Part shown: piece by piece, positions 5,991-7,586 of the stretch
Numbering within the stretch: position 1 is the first letter of the stretch
Layout: the number at the start of each line of letters is the position of its first letter
Origin: JBGTKH01 sp041744735
GTDB lineage: Bacteria; Planctomycetota; Planctomycetia; Pirellulales; Pirellulaceae
DNA: 7,586 nt
Direction of reading: 5' to 3'
NCBI GenBank assembly: GCA_041744735.1
Contig: JBGTKH010000639.1
Span: 1-7,586 of the forward strand
Position numbers and translations under genes: made by a program
The notes under the pieces: generated by a model
Told to the model about the DNA's origin: nothing
Seen by the model: the letters and a program-made list of their open reading frames with translations, nothing else
The model's database searches: none

Positions 5991-6845
5991 ATGAAGCCCG
6001 CACAGAGTATGTTCACGTTGCGTCAATTTGTACCGGTTCTTTTGTCGCTCGCCATCGGCGTCTCGGCGTGCTGGGCGGCAGACGGGGCGTCACCCACCTT
6101 GGCTGATATTGAAAAGAAGTTGACGCCGATCCAGCAGGCTATCGACGACAAATTGTCCAATGAAAGGACCCTGGAGGCGGCTCAACGAGAGCTCAAGCAA
6201 CTCCTGCAGCATGCTGACGAATTGTTCAAGGCTGCGGGGGGCGAATTGAGACCGGAGCGGGCCACCGTTGCCCTGCAGGTGAAGATTCTGGATTTGCTTG
6301 CCAAAATCGAGGCCCGCTTGCCGGATAAGGACGACGATGGCACCAGTGGTTCCAACACGCTGTCGCTGCCGCAATACAACGAGAAGAAGTTGATCGGCAC
6401 GTTGGCCAATCAACTGAGCACCGCACATCGGCAATTAGCCGAACACCTGCGCCAGTCGGCCGCGGACGTGCAGACGACGCAAAAACTGGTCGTCGAATTG
6501 ATCCTGGCACAAGAAGCGTTGGCCTGGGAAGTCGGCTGGCCATACACGGCCGAAGAGGCCACTGCGGTCAAGAAGGCTGGCCACGTTCCGCCGGACGTCT
6601 ATCTCAGCCGGCGTAGTCGCGGTGTCGAGCGAATCAACGAGCGTCTGAAAAAATCCGCCGAAAGCGTAGGCCGCGAACCATCCGGCAAGCCGTTCGTGAT
6701 TTGCAGCCCAAACTCCGAGGCGGAACAAAAACAGTTGAATGCAACGCTCGTCAAAGTGCGCGGCGAGGCGGCGGCCAAAGTCTGGACGAAAGGCACCCAG
6801 CCCCTTGATGAGAAGGCGCTATTGGAACCAGCCCGTCGACGATAA
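5991..6845 (+). CDS. exported helical protein of unknown function
   Basis: I do not recognise the family of this 284-residue protein. It starts with a signal sequence: hydrophobic residues 13-26, then VSAC-27, which fits a lipobox (lipoprotein cleavage before Cys27); an ordinary signal-peptidase cut after CWA (residue 29) is the alternative. The rest is rich in Ala, Glu, Lys, Leu and Gln and looks almost entirely alpha-helical, with likely coiled-coil segments at about 35-110 and 130-180. They are separated by an Asp/Gly/Ser-rich linker (112-122). The C-terminal part (about 182-284) has scattered Trp/Tyr/Pro (VGWPYTAEE) and ends in a basic ARRR. Only one other cysteine is present (C238). Start 5991 has a strong AAAGGAGA; the ATG at codon 7 is a weaker alternative. 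It is divergent from the pentapeptide gene and convergent with the peroxiredoxin gene, so context gives little help. Envelope location is likely. Confidence 0.72.
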   Translation: MKPAQSMFTLRQFVPVLLSLAIGVSACWAADGASPTLADIEKKLTPIQQAIDDKLSNERTLEAAQRELKQLLQHADELFKAAGGELRPERATVALQVKILDLLAKIEARLPDKDDDGTSGSNTLSLPQYNEKKLIGTLANQLSTAHRQLAEHLRQSAADVQTTQKLVVELILAQEALAWEVGWPYTAEEATAVKKAGHVPPDVYLSRRSRGVERINERLKKSAESVGREPSGKPFVICSPNSEAEQKQLNATLVKVRGEAAAKVWTKGTQPLDEKALLEPARRR

Positions 6846-6852
6846 ACGAAGA

Positions 6853-6881
6853 TTGGCTCGCCAAACACCTGGCGTAGCCAA
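6853..6881. terminator. hairpin between convergent genes
   Basis: TTGGCTCGCCA (6853-6863) pairs with TGGCG-T-AGCCAA (6870-6881), giving 11 bp with one bulged T and a 6-base loop. It fills the 42-base gap between two convergent genes, 8 bases after the plus-strand stop and 6 bases after the minus-strand stop. It probably serves both directions, although the U-tracts on either side are poor. Confidence 0.65.
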
Positions 6882-6887
6882 ACCATA

Positions 6888-7436
6888 TTACTTCTTCAGC
6901 GGCACGTTCAGCTCTTTTAGCTTGGCCGCAATGTCGGCGCCGTGCGATCCGGACTTCACCATCGTTTCGATGTGCAAGATCTTGCCATCGGCGCCGATGA
7001 AGAACGTGTAGCGCATCGGCACATTGCGCGTGGCGTTGACCACTTCGTATTTCGTGGCCACTTCACGCGACGGATCGCTCAGGATCGGGTAGTCCAACCC
7101 CAGCGACTCGGCGAACTGCTTGTTCAACTCGGCTGTATCGCAACTCGCGGTGAAATACGCCACGTCGTACTGCCGCAGATCATCGCCGCTCTCACGGAGC
7201 GACTTGCATTCCGCCGTTCAGCCGCCGGTAAACGCTTTGGGGAACCAAGCCAGCACGACCGCTTGCTTGTCCTTGTAGTCCGACAGCGTGTAGGTCTTAC
7301 CGTCGCTGCCGATCAGCGAAAAATCTGGGGCCGCATCGCCCGGCTTCAGTTCCGCCCGCGCCGGCGTGGCCGCGGCCATCAGCACCGCCAGGGCCATCCC
7401 GGCGCAAATCGTTGCCAACACGTTCATCTTCATCAT
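6888..7436 (-). CDS. exported peroxiredoxin, probable selenoprotein (TGA = Sec at codon 73)
   Basis: Read through one in-frame TGA, this is a 182-residue AhpC/TSA-type peroxiredoxin, which would reduce peroxides using thiol donors. A signal peptide (hydrophobic 6-24, likely cut after ARA, residue 28) sends it out of the cytoplasm. The thioredoxin-fold start is clear: GDAAPDFSL (33-41), DGKTYTLSDY (45-54), AVVLAWFPKAFTGG (59-72). The TGA (7218-7220) follows exactly where the peroxidatic cysteine belongs, and the frame continues TAECKSLR (74-81) with a possible resolving Cys77, then YPILSD, REVATKYEVV and a thioredoxin-like C-terminus without any further stop. A hairpin with a GU loop lies just after the TGA. 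Three ATGs (7436, 7433, 7427) could be the start: AGGAG (7437-7441) abuts the first and is 9 bases from the third, so translation may begin at 7427 (179 residues). A nonsense mutation or sequencing error is the alternative reading. Confidence 0.85.
7185..7203 (-). promoter_or_regulatory. candidate bacterial SECIS hairpin
   Basis: On the mRNA, GUCGCUC pairs with GAGCGGC (7 bp, one U-G wobble) around the 5-base loop CGUGA. The loop begins 21 bases after the UGA and has a G among its first two bases followed by U, which fits the published features of bacterial SECIS elements (apical GU, roughly 16-37 bases from UGA). There is no bulged U in the stem like that of E. coli fdhF. The hairpin lies within the coding sequence, so chance pairing in GC-rich codons cannot be excluded. 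Confidence 0.6.
7218..7220 (-). other. recoded UGA (selenocysteine) codon
   Basis: This TGA is the only stop codon between the start and the natural end of the peroxiredoxin frame. It occupies the place of the catalytic Cys codon (TGC/TGT), a one-base difference, within FTGG-U-TAEC. Confidence 0.75.
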
Positions 7437-7586
7437 CTCCTGTAGCTAGAGGGAAAGGAAGGAAGGTTTGGTAGGTAAATGTCAGAGCCAGAGTAACACG
7501 CCGAATGCCGCGCGCCTATCGTCGCCAGCGGGCATGTGTATACCTGATGGTTGTCGCCGAACTCGCCAGAGTTTGGGTTGCCCGCG
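7437..7586 (-). promoter_or_regulatory. upstream region of the peroxiredoxin gene
   Basis: These 150 bases up to the window edge hold no gene. Reading toward the peroxiredoxin, the leader has a pyrimidine tract (CCTTCCTTCCTTTCCCTCT, 7448-7466) and then AGGAG at 7437-7441. TATACA at 7538-7543 could be a -10 box, but no convincing -35 stands at the right distance. Confidence 0.35.

Noticed and set aside
6888..7163. The downstream half of the peroxiredoxin as a separate gene starting at GTG 7163
   Set aside because: It would begin in the middle of a thioredoxin fold, lacks a ribosome-binding site, and is in the same phase as the upstream half with coding-like sequence across the gap.

Overview
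The window looks like a piece of a Planctomycetota chromosome, probably of the Pirellulales type. It encodes a twin-arginine exported Gfo/Idh/MocA-family dehydrogenase, a BBP2-like outer-membrane porin with a Cys-rich N-terminal segment, a large pentapeptide-repeat protein and exported helical and redox proteins, all GC-rich with clear Shine-Dalgarno sites. The lineage is inferred from protein types; no rRNA or tRNA gene is present.

Layout. Bases 1-484 have no convincing gene, but hold a candidate structured RNA (31-171) and a palindrome-rich leader (344-422). A Tat-exported oxidoreductase (485-1822, +) follows and ends in a textbook hairpin terminator. After 360 non-coding bases comes the porin (2183-3652, +), also with a strong terminator. 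Bases 3722-4019 are non-coding and include inverted repeats. On the minus strand is a P-loop plus pentapeptide-repeat protein (4016-5887) with a one-base frameshift near its 3' end. Divergent from it is an exported helical protein of unknown function (5991-6845, +). That gene converges, across a shared hairpin, on an exported peroxiredoxin (6888-7436, -).

The main discovery is in the peroxiredoxin. An in-frame TGA sits exactly where the peroxidatic cysteine belongs (FTGG-TGA-TAEC). A 7-bp hairpin with a GU-containing loop begins 14 bases after the TGA, and its loop starts 21 bases after it, as expected for a bacterial SECIS. The gene is best read as one 182-residue selenoprotein peroxiredoxin acting outside the cytoplasm, not as two short ORFs or a pseudogene. 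No selA/B/C/D gene is in the window, so the Sec machinery must be sought elsewhere in the genome.

The genes look like separate transcription units, not one pathway: each has its own leader, and hairpins separate most of them. The common theme is the cell envelope: four of the five products carry export signals. The frameshift in the pentapeptide gene means sequencing error must be considered for both disrupted genes, although the TGA at the catalytic position is hard to explain as random error.
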